NCBI GenBank assembly: GCA_030630935.1
Contig: DAOVMD010000022.1
Coordinates: 1 to 14,959, forward strand
DNA from: Candidatus Mcinerneyibacteriota bacterium
GTDB taxonomy: Bacteria; AUK180; JAQVHJ01
Direction: 5' to 3'
Length of the DNA: 14,959 nucleotides
In this document: positions 1-7,168 of the stretch, piece by piece
How positions within the stretch are numbered: the stretch's first letter is position 1
Layout: each line of letters begins with the position of its first letter
Made by a program: the position numbers and the translations under genes
The notes under the pieces: generated by a model
The model's database searches: none
What the model saw: the letters and a program-made list of their open reading frames with translations, nothing else
Told to the model about the DNA's origin: nothing

Positions 1-19
1 AAATAAACAGGAACAAAAA
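1..19 (+). other. leader of prmC / end of upstream sequence
   Basis: This short stretch holds an AGGAA ribosome binding site (9-13) placed 6 nt before the prmC ATG. A TAA at 4-6 could end an upstream gene. In many genomes prfA (release factor 1) precedes prmC, but too little sequence is present to identify any gene here. Confidence 0.35.
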
Positions 20-895
20 ATGGAAGAAAAAAGATTAACAATAAAGAAGATCTTAGATCTCACAGAACGGCATTTTAAGAAAAAAGGAATTACGAATGCC
101 AGGTTAGAAGCAGAAGTTCTTTTATCACATTTAATGAAAAAAGAACGACTTGATTTATACATGAATTTTGATAAGGAATTAAATGATATCGAGATTGAGA
201 CATTTAGAGATTATGTAAAGAAGCGTTCGGACAGGATTCCGGTTGCCTATATCATAGGCAATAAAGAATTTTTCTCTCTCTCATTCAAGATAACAGAAGG
301 TGTTTTAATTCCCCGGCCAGAGACAGAGCTTCTGGTTGAGGCCGCATTAGAAAAGATAAAATTGCGATTTGATAAGAAGCTTAAGGTTCTTGATATAGGA
401 ACCGGCTGCGGCAACATTGCAATCAGCATTGCAAAGAATAGTGAGATTGTAAGAGTTGAAGCATTCGATATCTCAAAAAGAGCACTTGAAATAGCAAGGG
501 AGAACTCAAGATTTCATAGGGTTGATAAGAAAGTAAACTTCTTTCAATTTGATATAAACGGTGCTTTTTATGAATTACGGAAGAAGGTTGGGAAAGTAGA
601 TATTATTGTTTCCAACCCACCATATATAAAGAGTCCTGACATTAAAGGGCTCGAGCCTGAGATAACAAAATATGAACCTATTGATGCACTTGATGGTGGT
701 GATGATGGAATGAATTATATTAAAAAAGTTATTAACATCGCCAATGGTTTTATTATGAACAAAGGCTGCTTAATTATGGAGATAGGCTGCGATCAGGCAG
801 ATAGCGCCAGGCAGCTTGCTGAGAAATATTTTAAGGTTGATTTCAAGAATGATCTCCAGGGTCATAAGAGAGTTTTGATAGGTTATAGGGAATAG
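20..895 (+). CDS. prmC: peptide chain release factor N5-glutamine methyltransferase PrmC
   Basis: This 291-residue cytoplasmic enzyme methylates the glutamine of the GGQ motif in release factors RF1 and RF2, using S-adenosylmethionine, which supports efficient translation termination. The N-terminal ~95 residues form the helical release-factor-binding domain. The linker motif IPRPET is at 97-102, the SAM-binding glycine loop DIGTGCGN at 125-132, and the catalytic NPPY motif, which holds the target glutamine, at 199-202. Length is normal for the family (about 280-300). The start is supported by AGGAA 6 nt upstream. The stop TAG is followed directly by the murA ATG with no gap, so the two genes are probably translationally coupled. 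The NPPY plus IPRPET combination separates it from other Rossmann methyltransferases. Confidence 0.95.
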   Translation: MEEKRLTIKKILDLTERHFKKKGITNARLEAEVLLSHLMKKERLDLYMNFDKELNDIEIETFRDYVKKRSDRIPVAYIIGNKEFFSLSFKITEGVLIPRPETELLVEAALEKIKLRFDKKLKVLDIGTGCGNIAISIAKNSEIVRVEAFDISKRALEIARENSRFHRVDKKVNFFQFDINGAFYELRKKVGKVDIIVSNPPYIKSPDIKGLEPEITKYEPIDALDGGDDGMNYIKKVINIANGFIMNKGCLIMEIGCDQADSARQLAEKYFKVDFKNDLQGHKRVLIGYRE

Positions 896-2146
896 ATGGA
901 GAAATATTCAATTTTCGGCGGGAAAATATTATCTGGTGAAGTCATCATAAGCGGCTCAAAAAACTCAAGCCTTGCGATTCTTCCAGCATGTTTACTAATA
1001 AAAGGGAAAGTAACATTACGAAATGTCCCCAATTTAAAAGATGTCAGATTTATGTTACAGGTAATTGAGTCATTAGGAGGGGAATTCACATTTGAAGATA
1101 ATACAGTTGAAATTGATACTTCTTCTCTGAAAAGTTTTATCGCGTCCTATGAAATCGTTAAGCAAATGCGTGCATCAATTTATGTTCTTGCCCCGTTATT
1201 ACACCGGTTTGGTGAAGCCAGGGTTTCTCTTCCCGGTGGTTGTGCAATTGGAAACAGACCCATTAACCTTCATATTAAAGGGTTAAAAGACTTGGGAGTA
1301 GAGTTTCAGCTGGAGCATGGTTATATTGAAGGAAGCGTGGATAAGATGAAGGGGCAGGAAATCTATCTTGATTTTCCATCTGTTGGAGCAACTTGCCAGT
1401 TAATTTTGGCGGGAGTCCTGGCTGAGGGAAAAACTATTATCCTGAATGCCGCAAAAGAACCTGAGATTGAAGATCTCTGTAACTTTCTTAATAAAGCAGG
1501 GGCTCAAATTGAAGGATTGGGAACAAACAGCATAAACATCACCGGGGTTGTATCATTGTCAGGATGTGAACATTCCATTATTCCTGACAGGATAGAAACC
1601 GGTAGCTTTACATTACTTGGTGCAGCAGTATGTGAAGACTTAGTAATAAAAAACATTATCCCTACACATATTGAAGCAGTTATTGATAAAATCAAAGAAA
1701 CTGGAGTATCGATTACCCAAGAAAAGAACACGATTAGAATTAAAAGAACCGCCAGACCAAAAAATATTGATATTAAAACTCTCCCCTATCCTGCATTCCC
1801 TACTGATCTCCAAGCTCCGTTCATGTCTTTCCTTTCAACATCTGATGGATTCTCGATTATTCATGAGACTATTTTTGAAAATAGATTTCACCATGTCGCA
1901 GAATTAAACCGATTAGGTGCAGATATTAAAACAGAAGGTCAAACCGCATATATTAAAGGAGTTAAACAACTCTTTGGTGCCCAGATTATGGCTTCCGACT
2001 TAAGAGCAGGATTCAGCCTGGTTCTAGCCGGATTAATGGCGGATGATGAAACAATTATTAATAGAATTTATCATATTGATAGGGGATATGAAAACCTTGA
2101 GAATAAAATAAAAAAATTGGGCGGCGATATCAAGAGGATCAAATAA
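896..2146 (+). CDS. murA: UDP-N-acetylglucosamine 1-carboxyvinyltransferase MurA
   Basis: MurA (416 residues, full length) transfers enolpyruvate from PEP to UDP-GlcNAc, the first committed cytoplasmic step of peptidoglycan synthesis. Visible landmarks match E. coli numbering closely: K22-N23 in the SGSKNSS segment, the active-site Cys116 in PGGCAIGNRP, D304 in the FPTDLQ segment, and the DLRAG motif at 368-372. Because Cys116 is present rather than Asp, the enzyme is predicted to be of the fosfomycin-sensitive type. The gene starts immediately after the prmC stop, with AGGGAA at 887-892 as ribosome binding site. Only 5 nt separate its stop from ispE. It supplies the same UDP-GlcNAc-dependent route that the GlmU-like enzyme downstream feeds. 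Confidence 0.97.
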   Translation: MEKYSIFGGKILSGEVIISGSKNSSLAILPACLLIKGKVTLRNVPNLKDVRFMLQVIESLGGEFTFEDNTVEIDTSSLKSFIASYEIVKQMRASIYVLAPLLHRFGEARVSLPGGCAIGNRPINLHIKGLKDLGVEFQLEHGYIEGSVDKMKGQEIYLDFPSVGATCQLILAGVLAEGKTIILNAAKEPEIEDLCNFLNKAGAQIEGLGTNSINITGVVSLSGCEHSIIPDRIETGSFTLLGAAVCEDLVIKNIIPTHIEAVIDKIKETGVSITQEKNTIRIKRTARPKNIDIKTLPYPAFPTDLQAPFMSFLSTSDGFSIIHETIFENRFHHVAELNRLGADIKTEGQTAYIKGVKQLFGAQIMASDLRAGFSLVLAGLMADDETIINRIYHIDRGYENLENKIKKLGGDIKRIK

Positions 2147-2151
2147 TTAGG

Positions 2152-3021
2152 ATGAGTAAGATAAAAGCACCGGCAAAAGTTAATTTATTTTTAAATGTTT
2201 CCGGAAAGGACGGAAAAGGATTTCATTTTATTGAAACCTTATTTCAGACCATTTCAATTTTTGATATTATAGAAATTGAGAAAACCTCTACTACAGAATC
2301 AGAACTATTTATAACCGGAACTTTTGCGGGATTATTGAAGAATACAGAAGATAACCTAATTCTTAAAGCAGTTAATCTGTTCTTTAAAGAGAACTCAATT
2401 CCCAAAACCGGTTTAAGAATACAATTGGAAAAGAATATACCGGTATCCGCAGGATTAGGCGGCGGGAGTTCAGATGCTGCTGCGGCACTTGTACTCCTGG
2501 ATGAAATCTTCAAAACAAAGTTAACAAAAGAAGATTTTTATTCATTAGGTTCAAAGTTAGGAAGTGATATTAATTTCTTCTTTCAAGGCGGTTCCGCAAT
2601 AGGATATGGAAGAGGAGAAAAACTCATCTCAACTAACCTTGATTTAGACGGGTATTTTATCATTTTATACCCTGATTTTGAGATATCTGCAAGATTTGCT
2701 TATGAAAATTTACAAAAAAAACTATTGACAAATAAAGAAAATAATTATATAATAATAAATTTACTAAAGAATATAAAAAAGAATAAGCTATTTGAAATTA
2801 CGAAGAATGACTTACAGGATTTTTTAATTACGAAATATCCTTCATTAGAAAAATTAACAACTTTGCTGGAAACCGCGGGAGCCAACATTTCAATGGTCTC
2901 GGGAAGTGGATCTTGTGTTTTCGGGTATTTTAATGATTGCCCTGACATGGATATATTTAATAAACAAAGTGATTTAAATGTTTTTTTAGCAAGAAAATGT
3001 TGGGGTGTGGCCAAGCGGTAA
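2152..3021 (+). CDS. ispE: 4-diphosphocytidyl-2-C-methyl-D-erythritol kinase IspE
   Basis: IspE is the ATP-dependent GHMP-family kinase that phosphorylates CDP-methylerythritol in the MEP isoprenoid pathway. The 289-residue protein has APAKVNLFL at 6-14 (catalytic Lys9), the ATP-binding glycine-rich loop PVSAGLGGGSSDAAA at 97-111, GSDINFFF with Asp139 as likely base, and the C-terminal GHMP motif MVSGSGSCVFG at 248-258. Length is typical. The oddity is its 3' end: the last six sense codons and the TAA stop (3004-3021, beginning with TGG at 3001) lie inside the downstream tRNA-Gln gene, so the terminal WGVAKR is encoded by the tRNA 5' half. No earlier in-frame stop exists. The gap to murA is 5 nt, with only a weak TTAGGA sequence before the ATG. 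Confidence 0.96.
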   Translation: MSKIKAPAKVNLFLNVSGKDGKGFHFIETLFQTISIFDIIEIEKTSTTESELFITGTFAGLLKNTEDNLILKAVNLFFKENSIPKTGLRIQLEKNIPVSAGLGGGSSDAAAALVLLDEIFKTKLTKEDFYSLGSKLGSDINFFFQGGSAIGYGRGEKLISTNLDLDGYFIILYPDFEISARFAYENLQKKLLTNKENNYIIINLLKNIKKNKLFEITKNDLQDFLITKYPSLEKLTTLLETAGANISMVSGSGSCVFGYFNDCPDMDIFNKQSDLNVFLARKCWGVAKR

Positions 3022-3075
3022 GGCACGGGGTTTTGGACCCCGCATCCGTAGGTTCGAATCCTACCACCCCAGCCA
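3001..3075 (+). tRNA. tRNA-Gln (anticodon UUG), CCA encoded
   Basis: A full cloverleaf can be drawn by hand. The acceptor stem TGGGGTG (3001-3007) pairs with CACCCCA (3065-3071), the D-stem is GCC/GGC, the anticodon stem is CGGGG/CCCCG with loop TTTTGGA (3031-3037), and the T-stem GTAGG/CCTAC encloses TTCGAAT. The anticodon is TTG at 3033-3035, reading CAA and CAG glutamine codons. The discriminator base is G3072 and CCA (3073-3075) is encoded. The weak U1-A72 first pair is a known glutaminyl-tRNA identity feature. The gene is embedded in a protein operon between ispE and glmU and overlaps the last 21 nt of ispE. No promoter of its own is obvious, so it is probably cut from the operon transcript by RNase P and 3' nucleases. 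Confidence 0.97.
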
Positions 3076-3088
3076 CGTTTTAAATACT

Positions 3089-3826
3089 ATGAAAATATCA
3101 GCTATAATATTAGCTGCTGGTCTCGGAAAAAGGATGAAACAAGCCTATCCGAAAGTTTTATCAAAGCTGGCAGATAAGGAATTAATTATTTATGTTCTTG
3201 ATGCGGTAACAAAGGTTGAAACAACTGAGGTTATTTTAGTTGTAGGTTATAAGGGTGAAGATGTAAAGGCTCTATTAACTCCGATGTTTCCGAAAGTAAA
3301 ATTTGCAAATCAGCCTGAGCAGTTAGGCACAGGTCATGCTGTAATCTGTGCACGAGACCAGGTCTCGGATGGTATTACAGATATTTTAGTTCTTTGTGGA
3401 GATACCCCAATGATATCTTCCAATTCGCTTCAAGCTCTTTTTGATCTGCATAGTAAATCTAAAGCCGAGGCAACTATTTTAACTGCTGATCTTGATGACC
3501 CGACCGGATATGGTAGAATCATCAGGGGTTCCGCAGGAGATGTAGTTGGTATTACTGAGCAAGCAGATGCTTCTGATGAAGTGAAGAAGGTGAAGGAAAT
3601 CAATTCAGGGATTTACCTTTTTAAAAGGAGTGCGTTATTAGATAACCTGAGCAAATTAAAGAGCGATAATAACCAGGGAGAATATTACCTGACAGATATT
3701 ATTAAGATTCTCTTTAATGGTAAGAAAAAAATTGCCGGGTTAAAAATTAAAAATCCAGATGAAATAATCGGGATAAATACAATTGAACAATTAAGCTATT
3801 TAGAAAACTTAATTTCAGGAAAGTAA
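3089..3826 (+). CDS. GlmU-type N-acetylglucosamine-1-phosphate uridyltransferase, single domain
   Basis: This 245-residue nucleotidyltransferase closely resembles the N-terminal half of GlmU, which makes UDP-GlcNAc from UTP and GlcNAc-1-phosphate. Motifs in order: LAAGLGKRM (8-16) followed by PKVL (21-24), QLGTGHAV (78-85), CGDTPMI (103-109, with metal-binding Asp105), PTGYGRI (138-144), EINSGIY (170-176), NNQGEYYLTDII (194-205) and GIN (228-230, the second metal ligand). The left-handed beta-helix acetyltransferase half of bifunctional GlmU (usually about 450 residues in total) is absent. The ORF ends cleanly 1 nt before prs, so it is not a truncated remnant. The ATG at 3089 was chosen because the 28 codons upstream in this frame are tRNA sequence plus a short linker. 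Its leader is only 13 nt after the tRNA, with no clear ribosome binding site. Confidence 0.88.
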   Translation: MKISAIILAAGLGKRMKQAYPKVLSKLADKELIIYVLDAVTKVETTEVILVVGYKGEDVKALLTPMFPKVKFANQPEQLGTGHAVICARDQVSDGITDILVLCGDTPMISSNSLQALFDLHSKSKAEATILTADLDDPTGYGRIIRGSAGDVVGITEQADASDEVKKVKEINSGIYLFKRSALLDNLSKLKSDNNQGEYYLTDIIKILFNGKKKIAGLKIKNPDEIIGINTIEQLSYLENLISGK

Positions 3827-3827
3827 A

Positions 3828-4775
3828 ATGGAGAAGACAAACATAAAAATTTTTTCAGGTTCAGCCAGTATTGGTCTTGCGGAGAAGATAAGTACTTATC
3901 TTCATCTTCCGTTAGGTAAAATTCAAACCGGGAAATTCGCTGATGGTGAGATTTCTATAAAGATTTGTGAAAATGTTAGAGGAACAGACGTTTATATCAT
4001 TCAATCGACATCCCATGATGTGAATTATAATCTTATGGAACTTCTCATCATGATAGATGCTTTCAAGCGTGCATCTGCAACAAGGATTACAGCAGTTATT
4101 CCTTATTTTGGATATGCCAGGCAGGACAGGAAGGATCGGCCACGAGTTCCGATTACGGCAAAGTTAGTCGCAAACCTGCTCACGATTGCCGGGGCATCCC
4201 GAATTCTCACAATGGATCTGCATGCGGATCAAATTCAAGGATTCTTCGACATTCCAGTTGACCACCTTTTTGCAGCACCGATCTTCATTGAGTATTTAGA
4301 GAGAAACAGCGACGGAAAGGATTATGTCATTGTATCTCCTGATACGGGGTCTGTACCTCGAGCAAGAGGCCTTGCAAAACGGTTGAATGCAGGCTTGGCG
4401 ATTGTTGATAAAAGAAGACCGCAGCCTAATATATCTGAAGTTGTAAATATTATCGGGGAAGTTTCCGGGAAAGATTTAATCATCTATGATGATATCATCG
4501 ATACCGGAGGAACCCTGGTAAATGCTGCGGAGAAACTTAAAGAGAAAGGCGCAAGAAGCATCTGGGTATGCTGTACACATGCGATCCTTTCAAATAATGC
4601 TGAAGAAAAATTAAAGAATTCAACAATTGAAAAGGTAATATTCTCTGATACAATTGCACTTTCTAATGCCGCTGCAAAGCTTGAAGAAATGGTAATTTTA
4701 TCTGTTAACGAATTACTTGGTGAAGCAATTTTACGAATACACAATAACGATTCTGTTAGCTCATTATTTGTCTAA
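3828..4775 (+). CDS. prs: ribose-phosphate pyrophosphokinase (PRPP synthetase)
   Basis: Prs (315 residues, standard class I length) makes 5-phosphoribosyl 1-pyrophosphate from ribose 5-phosphate and ATP for nucleotide, histidine, tryptophan and NAD synthesis. Visible motifs: SGSASIGLAEKI near the N-terminus, the ATP-binding flexible-loop segment PYFGYARQDRK (92-102), the metal-binding DLHADQIQGFF (130-140), VSPDTGSVPRAR (169-180) and the PRPP-binding loop DDIIDTGGTL (221-230). It begins 1 nt after the GlmU-like gene, with AGGA at 3817-3820 as ribosome binding site. Next to ispE and ahead of rplY-pth it sits in a widely seen gene order. Confidence 0.97.
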   Translation: MEKTNIKIFSGSASIGLAEKISTYLHLPLGKIQTGKFADGEISIKICENVRGTDVYIIQSTSHDVNYNLMELLIMIDAFKRASATRITAVIPYFGYARQDRKDRPRVPITAKLVANLLTIAGASRILTMDLHADQIQGFFDIPVDHLFAAPIFIEYLERNSDGKDYVIVSPDTGSVPRARGLAKRLNAGLAIVDKRRPQPNISEVVNIIGEVSGKDLIIYDDIIDTGGTLVNAAEKLKEKGARSIWVCCTHAILSNNAEEKLKNSTIEKVIFSDTIALSNAAAKLEEMVILSVNELLGEAILRIHNNDSVSSLFV

Positions 4776-4793
4776 AATTAGGAGGCAATAAAG

Positions 4794-5453
4794 ATGGAAA
4801 CTTATAAAATCACAGCTGTTTCAAGAGATGTCACGGGAAAAGGAGCCATGAGAAAGCTGCGTGCTCAGGGCTTAATTCCTTCCAACATCTATGGAACAGG
4901 CGAAGAAAACAAGATATTTTCTCTGAAAGAAAGAGATCTGGAAAGACTGATGAAAAAGGAATATGAAAACATTATTCTCGAAATTAAAATTGGAGATGTT
5001 GAACTCGCTGCAATTATTAAAGACCTTCAGGAAGACGTTGTAACCGGGAAACCTGTTCATGTTGACTTTCAGCATGTTCAAATGGGCAAGGCCCTTAAGC
5101 TCTCCATTCCTGTACACCTTGAGGGTAATTCAGAAGGTGCGAAGGAAGGTGGGATTGTTGAACATTTCCTGAGAAACATCAGCATAGAATGTTTACCAAA
5201 AGATATTCCGAGCGAGTTCTCAATTGACATTACGAACCTGGGAATAGGTGATTCAATTCATGTTGAGGACATTGAAATCCAAGAAGGTATAAGGATTCTT
5301 GATTCTAAGAAAACAGTTATCTGTTCAGTTGTACTTCCTGCGAAGATAGTAGAAGAAGTACCTGAAGAAGAAGAAGAACTGCTTGAAGGTGAAGAAGGTG
5401 CAGTGACACCTGAAGAAGGTAAGGTAGAAAAAGAATCAACTCCTGAAAAATGA
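4794..5453 (+). CDS. rplY: 50S ribosomal protein bL25 (TL5/CTC form)
   Basis: This 219-residue protein is the long, two-domain CTC/TL5 form of bL25, which binds 5S rRNA in the large subunit. The N-terminal 5S-binding domain spans about 1-92, including the RDVTGKGAMRKLRAQGLIPSN segment (11-31) and the KPVHVDFQHV motif (86-95). The C-terminal beta domain covers about 97-185. It ends in a strongly acidic, glutamate-rich tail (187-219) that is probably disordered. An excellent AGGAGG (4780-4785) lies 8 nt before the ATG. Its stop overlaps the pth start as ATGA (5450-5453), a classic coupling arrangement that joins two translation genes. Confidence 0.95.
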   Translation: METYKITAVSRDVTGKGAMRKLRAQGLIPSNIYGTGEENKIFSLKERDLERLMKKEYENIILEIKIGDVELAAIIKDLQEDVVTGKPVHVDFQHVQMGKALKLSIPVHLEGNSEGAKEGGIVEHFLRNISIECLPKDIPSEFSIDITNLGIGDSIHVEDIEIQEGIRILDSKKTVICSVVLPAKIVEEVPEEEEELLEGEEGAVTPEEGKVEKESTPEK

Positions 5454-6040
5454 TAAAACTGGTTGTTGGTCTTGGTAACCCTGGTGATGAATACAAGTTC
5501 ACCCGGCATAACTTAGGGTTTATGGTCATTGACAGATTAAAAAAGAAATCACGAAGACCCGTTACAAAAAGGGAATGTTATTCTCAAGTGTTTTCTGCTA
5601 ATATCTGCAGAAACCGAATGCTCTTTATTAAACCATTGACTTATATGAACTTATCCGGAAAAGCGATAAGTTGTCTCTTCAGGAAACATGACTTACTCCC
5701 TGAAGAAATGCTAATAATAGTAGATGATATCGCCCTGCCTTTTGGTGAGGTCAGGATAAAAACCCGGGGAAGTTCAGGAGGGCACAATGGTCTTGAATCA
5801 ATCATTGAACACATTGAAACAGAAAACTTCCCACGCTTACGAATGGGTATTCTCAACAATAACGTTGATGATATGGTTCAATTTGTTCTTTCAGAGTTTA
5901 ATAAAAATGAGGAAAAACAACTCGAAGAACTAATTGATTATGCAGCAAGCTGTATAAAGAATATCGCGTGTAAAGGGATTCAATTTGCACAGAAATATTT
6001 TAACAAAAAAAATCTTTTTAAAGAAACCGAACAGATTTAG
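5450..6040 (+). CDS. pth: peptidyl-tRNA hydrolase Pth
   Basis: Pth (196 residues, typical) cleaves peptidyl-tRNA released by stalled ribosomes and recycles tRNA in the cytoplasm. The family signature is intact: VGLGNPG (6-12) with Asn10, the catalytic His20 in TRHNLGF, TYMNLSG with the substrate-binding Asn, the VDDIALPFG segment with the catalytic Asp, and SSGGHNGLESI with the second conserved Asn. The start overlaps the rplY stop by 4 nt. The stop codon TAG (6038-6040) overlaps the ribosome binding site of rpsF, linking the two genes. The rplY-pth pairing is widespread in bacteria. Confidence 0.97.
   Translation: MIKLVVGLGNPGDEYKFTRHNLGFMVIDRLKKKSRRPVTKRECYSQVFSANICRNRMLFIKPLTYMNLSGKAISCLFRKHDLLPEEMLIIVDDIALPFGEVRIKTRGSSGGHNGLESIIEHIETENFPRLRMGILNNNVDDMVQFVLSEFNKNEEKQLEELIDYAASCIKNIACKGIQFAQKYFNKKNLFKETEQI
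6010..6038 (+). promoter_or_regulatory. possible hairpin before rpsF (S6:S18-leader candidate)
   Basis: AAATCT (6010-6015) can pair with AGATTT (6033-6038), enclosing a 17-nt loop with ACCG at 6026-6029. The hairpin lies in the last codons of pth and ends right at the rpsF ribosome binding site. Leaders of rpsF in many bacteria carry a structured motif that binds the S6:S18 complex and features an exposed CCG. The match here is only suggestive: the stem is short and AT-rich, and no promoter for a separate transcript was found. Confidence 0.25.
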
Positions 6041-6046
6041 GAGGTG
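6039..6046 (+). promoter_or_regulatory. ribosome binding site deciding the TTG start of rpsF
   Basis: AGGAGGTG sits 5 nt before TTG at 6052 and overlaps the pth stop codon. It decides the non-ATG start, because the next in-frame ATG (6088) would remove the beginning of the first beta strand. Confidence 0.85.
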
Positions 6047-6051
6047 AAGAT

Positions 6052-6429
6052 TTGAAAAAAGAAAAGTCCGGAAAATACTATGAAACCATGATTATCTGGG
6101 ATGCAGCTCTTCAGAGTGAAGAACTGGATAAAGAGATAACAAAAGTTAAGAGTATAATTGAAAAAAGCGGAGGTGAATGTTTAAAGATAGATAACTGGGG
6201 AAAGCGAAGACTTGCTTATGAAATTAAGAAGAAAAAAGAAGGTGTCTATGTGGTAATAGACTTCAATGGAAAACCTGAAATCCTTACAGAGTTATTTGAC
6301 CACTTTAAATTTGATAAAACCGTATTAAGACACATAGCTTTGCAGAAAAGCGCACCTGAAATTGAAAACGAAACAAATCCCGAAGAAACTGAATCTGAAG
6401 GTGACCCTATTTCTGCAGACGAGAATTAA
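6052..6429 (+). CDS. rpsF: 30S ribosomal protein bS6
   Basis: bS6 (125 residues) binds 16S rRNA of the small-subunit platform as a dimer with bS18, whose gene lies two places downstream. The ferredoxin-like fold is recognisable: first strand YYETMIIWD (9-17), the DNWGKRRLAYEIKKKKEG segment with the conserved WGKR and LAY residues, and the LRHIALQK segment near the end of the domain. A glutamate-rich tail of about 25 residues follows. Translation starts at TTG, chosen because AGGAGGTG lies at ideal distance and the ATG at codon 13 falls inside the first strand. The gap to pth is 11 nt. The rpsF-ssb-rpsR-rplI order is classic. Confidence 0.95.
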   Translation: MKKEKSGKYYETMIIWDAALQSEELDKEITKVKSIIEKSGGECLKIDNWGKRRLAYEIKKKKEGVYVVIDFNGKPEILTELFDHFKFDKTVLRHIALQKSAPEIENETNPEETESEGDPISADEN

Positions 6430-6448
6430 CCAATTTAGGAGGATTTAG

Positions 6449-6910
6449 ATGTATACATTAAACAGAATATTCATGATTGGCAATTTAACCAGAGATCCTG
6501 AATTAAAATTCACTCAAGCCGGTACAGCGGTTACGAATTTTAGTATTGCTGTAAATCGAAGTTGGAAAAAGCAGAATGGTGAAAGGCAAGAGGAAACAAC
6601 TTTTGTCAGGATTATTACATGGAGAAAACTTGCAGAAATCTGTAATGAATATTTGAAGAAAGGCTCTACTATCTTAGTTGAAGGGCGCTTATCTAATCGT
6701 TCATGGACAACACAAGACGGTCAGAAAAGAAGCACAATTGAAGTAATTGCAAATAATATTCAATTCATTAATATTCCCAGGCGAAACAAGGAAGAAGAAC
6801 CACCTGCAGAAGATGCAATTGTGGATGAGACTTCCAATGACAATTCTGGAAATAATATTGAAAATGCTGAGTATAATGAATCAGATTCGAATGACGATGT
6901 TCCATTTTAA
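6449..6910 (+). CDS. ssb: single-stranded DNA-binding protein SSB
   Basis: SSB (153 residues) coats single-stranded DNA during replication and repair and recruits partners through its C-terminal tip. The OB-fold domain spans about 1-110, with MIGNLTRDPELKFTQAGTAV (9-28), FSIAVNRSWK and the WRKLAEICNEYLKKGS segment that follows the usual pattern. A low-complexity Asn/Glu/Asp-rich linker comes next, and the protein ends in DDVPF, the acidic-hydrophobic tip that binds partner proteins. AGGAGG at 6437-6442 is 6 nt before the ATG. It lies between rpsF and rpsR, as in Firmicutes and many other phyla. Confidence 0.96.
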   Translation: MYTLNRIFMIGNLTRDPELKFTQAGTAVTNFSIAVNRSWKKQNGERQEETTFVRIITWRKLAEICNEYLKKGSTILVEGRLSNRSWTTQDGQKRSTIEVIANNIQFINIPRRNKEEEPPAEDAIVDETSNDNSGNNIENAEYNESDSNDDVPF

Positions 6911-6929
6911 AATAAGGAGGTTTTAACCG

Positions 6930-7145
6930 ATGGCATACGGAAAGAGAAAAAATTGTAGGTTCTGTATATCTAAAATCAGAGAGATTGATTTTAAAAACTT
7001 AGATCTTTACAGATCCTATATTACAGAACGCGGGAAAATTATACCCCGGCGGATTTCCGGAAATTGTGCATACCATCAAAGACAGCTAACAAAAGCTATC
7101 AAGCTAGCGAGAATGATGGCGTTAGTCCCGTTTAAAGCAGATTAA
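6930..7145 (+). CDS. rpsR: 30S ribosomal protein bS18 (zinc-binding, C+ form)
   Basis: bS18 (71 residues) is the partner of bS6 on the 30S platform. The conserved core is plain: the [22 protein letters not shown] segment followed by [24 protein letters not shown]. Cys9, Cys12, Cys46 and His49 (CRFC and CAYH pairs) form a probable zinc site, marking this as a C+ form. Many bacteria have a C- form that lacks these residues. AAGGAGG at 6914-6920 precedes the ATG by 9 nt. Confidence 0.96.
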   Translation: MAYGKRKNCRFCISKIREIDFKNLDLYRSYITERGKIIPRRISGNCAYHQRQLTKAIKLARMMALVPFKAD

Positions 7146-7157
7146 TTTTTAATATCC

Positions 7158-7164
7158 GGAGGTG
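7158..7164 (+). promoter_or_regulatory. ribosome binding site deciding the TTG start of rplI
   Basis: GGAGGTG lies 4 nt before TTG at 7169. It places the start at the conserved MKVILKDDI beginning of bL9. No ATG occurs near the N-terminus in this frame. Confidence 0.85.
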
Positions 7165-7168
7165 TAGA

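Noticed and set aside
3005-3088. 28-codon N-terminal extension of the GlmU-like frame, starting inside the tRNA
   Set aside because: The codons are tRNA-Gln sequence plus a short linker. The resulting RIRRFESYHPS-type peptide is a familiar tRNA translation artefact, and the family motif begins right after Met at 3089.
3089-3826. GlmU-like gene as a pseudogene truncated by deletion
   Set aside because: The uridyltransferase domain is complete to its last metal ligand, the frame is open, and the tight 1-nt junction with prs argues for a settled arrangement.
5258-5529. antisense frames with serine or leucine runs
   Set aside because: They are the reverse complement of the repeated GAA codons in the acidic tail of rplY.
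6088-6090. ATG at codon 13 as the rpsF start
   Set aside because: It would remove the conserved start of the first beta strand and lacks the AGGAGGTG that serves the TTG at 6052.
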